64,000 nt of DNA from Bordetella sp. FB-8 (GTDB lineage: Bacteria; Pseudomonadota; Gammaproteobacteria; Burkholderiales; Burkholderiaceae_B). Numbering within the stretch: position 1 is the stretch's first letter; each line of letters begins with the position of its first letter. The position numbers were made by a program, and so were the translations under genes. The stretch lies in assembly GCF_000382185.1 (NCBI RefSeq), contig NZ_KB907784.1, positions 1,150,057-1,214,056 of the forward strand, read 5' to 3'. The notes under the pieces are model-generated. The model ran no database searches. It saw only the letters and a list, made by a program, of their open reading frames with translations, and was not told the DNA's origin. Of this stretch, positions 62,509 to 64,000 are shown piece after piece.

Positions 62509-63614
62509 CGATTCCCTTTATCGACTTGAAGGCGCAGTACCGGGCGCTGCAACCGGAAATCCAGCGCCGCATCAACCAGGTGCTCGAACACGGCCAATAC
62601 ATCATGGGGCCGGAAGTCAAGGAACTCGAAGAGCGGTTGGCCGCCAACACCGGCGCCAAGCACTGCGTCACCGTCGCCAGCGGAACCGAAGCCCTGCTGA
62701 TCAGCCTCATGGCGCTGGGCATCGGGCGCGGCGACGAGGTCATCACCACGCCGTTCACGTTCGTCGCCACCGCCGAAGTCATCGTCCTCCTGGGCGCGAC
62801 GCCGGTCCTGGTCGATATCGAGCCCGATACCGGCAACATCGACGCCTCCCTGATCGAAGCCGCGATCACGCCGCGCACCAAGGCGATCATGCCGGTCAGC
62901 CTGTACGGGCAGGCCGCCGACATGGACGAGATCAACGCTGTCGCCGCGCGCCACGGCAACATCCCCGTCATCGAAGACGCCGCGCAAAGCTTCGGCGCCA
63001 CCTACAAGGGCCGCAAGAGCTGCAACCTGAGCACGCTGGGCTGCACCAGCTTCTTTCCCAGCAAGCCGCTGGGCTGCTACGGCGACGGCGGCGCCGTCTT
63101 CACCAACAATGACGCGCTGGCCCAGGCCTGCCGCGAAATCCGCGTGCACGGACAAAGCAAGCGCTACGTCCACACCCGCATCGGCGTGGGTGGCCGCATG
63201 GACACCCTGCAATGCGCGATCACGCTGGCCAAGCTGGAGCGCTTCGCGTGGGAAATCGAACAACGTCTGGCCGTCGGCCAGCGCTACAACGAACTGCTCG
63301 GCCAGCACGGCATCCGCCGCATCGTGCAGCGCGCGGACCGCGATAGCGTCTTTGCCCAATACACCGTGCTGGTCGACGATCGCGAAGGCCTGCAGGCCAA
63401 ACTGAAGGACGCCGGTATCCCCACCGCCGTGCATTACCCGGTGCCCTTGAACGAGCAGCCGGCCTACCGCGAGCTTTGCGTCAGCCCCATCCCGACCCCG
63501 AAGTCGGAAGCCATTGCCAAGCGCGTCATGAGCCTGCCCATGAGCGCGGATCTTTCGGCGGATGATCAGGACCGGATTGTGTCCGCCGTCGCGAAATCGC
63601 TGGCACCGGCATGA
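62505..63614 (+). CDS. wlbC: UDP-3-keto-GlcNAcA aminotransferase
   Basis: A 369-residue PLP enzyme of the DegT/DnrJ/EryC1 family (WbpE/WlbC). The PLP lysine is Lys187 in [17 protein letters not shown]; the conserved [20 protein letters not shown] and [11 protein letters not shown] are present. It transaminates the 3-keto intermediate with glutamate. It overlaps both neighbours by four bases. Confidence 0.94.
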   Translation: MTIPFIDLKAQYRALQPEIQRRINQVLEHGQYIMGPEVKELEERLAANTGAKHCVTVASGTEALLISLMALGIGRGDEVITTPFTFVATAEVIVLLGATPVLVDIEPDTGNIDASLIEAAITPRTKAIMPVSLYGQAADMDEINAVAARHGNIPVIEDAAQSFGATYKGRKSCNLSTLGCTSFFPSKPLGCYGDGGAVFTNNDALAQACREIRVHGQSKRYVHTRIGVGGRMDTLQCAITLAKLERFAWEIEQRLAVGQRYNELLGQHGIRRIVQRADRDSVFAQYTVLVDDREGLQAKLKDAGIPTAVHYPVPLNEQPAYRELCVSPIPTPKSEAIAKRVMSLPMSADLSADDQDRIVSAVAKSLAPA

Positions 63615-64000
63615 AGCTGATCACTATCCTGGGGGCACGCCCCCAATTCATCAAGGCAGCGGCCGTTTCACGCGCCCTGCGCGATGAACACAAGGGAACG
63701 ATCGACGAGATCATTGTCCACACGGGCCAGCATTACGACCAGAATATGTCCGGGGTGTTTTTCGAAGAACTCGACATCCCCAAACCCGGCTTTAATCTGG
63801 AAGTATCAGGCGGTAGCCACGGCGCCATGACGGGCCGCATGCTGGAAGGCGTGGAAAAGGTGCTGTTGCAGGAAAAACCCGATTGGGTGCTGATCTACGG
63901 CGACACCAATTCCACCCTGGCCGGCGCGCTGGCGGCCGCAAAACTGCACATCCCCGTGGCGCACGTCGAAGCCGGTTTGCGCTCCTTCAATATGCGCATG
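63611..64000 (+). CDS. wlbD: UDP-GlcNAc3NAcA 2-epimerase, 5' part (runs off window)
   Basis: The first 130 codons of a WecB-family UDP-N-acetylglucosamine 2-epimerase (WbpI/WlbD): [55 protein letters not shown] and [11 protein letters not shown]. The gene is cut by the window edge. It converts the glucuronic to the mannuronic form, completing UDP-ManNAc3NAcA. The start overlaps the wlbC stop by ATGA. Confidence 0.93.
   Translation, partial: MKLITILGARPQFIKAAAVSRALRDEHKGTIDEIIVHTGQHYDQNMSGVFFEELDIPKPGFNLEVSGGSHGAMTGRMLEGVEKVLLQEKPDWVLIYGDTNSTLAGALAAAKLHIPVAHVEAGLRSFNMRM

Overview
The window looks like a chromosomal segment of a high-GC betaproteobacterium of the family Alcaligenaceae, most likely an environmental Bordetella (B. 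petrii-like) or a close relative. The reasons are the gene neighbourhoods: metK divergent from two tandem lpxL acyltransferases, dapF-DUF484-xerC, zur-cobW-dksA, hslVU, dacA-dat-ybeD, an mla-type operon divergent from birA-coaX (coaX is the Bordetella 'baf' gene), and a wlb-type LPS locus. The species call is inference from gene order and protein resemblance; no search was run.

Layout. 0-0.6 kb: a RelE/ParE-type toxin-antitoxin pair. 0.8-3.7 kb: a tightly overlapping SsuA/TauA-type ABC importer operon ending in a DsrE-like protein. 3.7-12.5 kb: core housekeeping genes (DUF1289, metK, lpxL x2, dapF, DUF484, xerC, a zinc-type Fur regulator, a His-rich CobW GTPase, dksA). 12.5-18.7 kb: an apparently accessory catabolic cassette (HSL-type hydrolase, LysR regulator, MHS-family transporter, sulfatase/phosphonate-ester hydrolase, 3-hydroxyacyl-CoA or carnitine dehydrogenase) between dksA and hslVU. 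18.7-33.3 kb: hslVU, a PAS-GGDEF-EAL protein, an aldo/keto reductase, ybeD, dat, dacA, a hydrolase, an Mla-like lipid transport operon, birA, coaX and a tiny SPOR-leader-like ORF. 33.3-38.9 kb: a two-gene signalling operon (a response regulator with degenerate GGDEF and intact EAL, and a double-kinase CHASE hybrid sensor). 39-44.7 kb: waaC, a DoxD-DoxA fusion, an Aer-like chemoreceptor, a FAD oxidoreductase and a small Trp-rich protein.

43.2-51.6 kb is an insertion-sequence graveyard: a Doc toxin remnant, an IS21-family end with four 23-bp binding repeats, an IS4 transposase, an intact IS3 element abutting a truncated IS3 element, a DUF3077-like gene cut by that IS3 element and preceded by a structured P4/C4-like RNA leader with a terminator/antiterminator pair, a HigB/HigA-type module, and an IS5 element with clear inverted repeats and a TTA target duplication. 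Two small genes appear to have been truncated by IS ends that supply their stop codons, which suggests that one minus-strand operon was split by the IS pile-up.

51.7-64 kb is a surface polysaccharide region. It starts with a lower-GC GtrB-GtrA-membrane transferase cassette (O-antigen modification type) and an IS66 fragment. A minus-strand module follows (WbpM-type 4,6-dehydratase, PglC/BplG-type initiating transferase, WbpV/WreQ-type 4-reductase, GT2 glycosyltransferase), which I infer makes and transfers a QuiNAc- or FucNAc-type first sugar. Divergent from it is a plus-strand operon (wbpA, wlbA, wlbB, wlbC, wlbD running off the window) for UDP-2,3-diacetamido-2,3-dideoxy-D-mannuronic acid. 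No rRNA, tRNA or CRISPR array was recognised.
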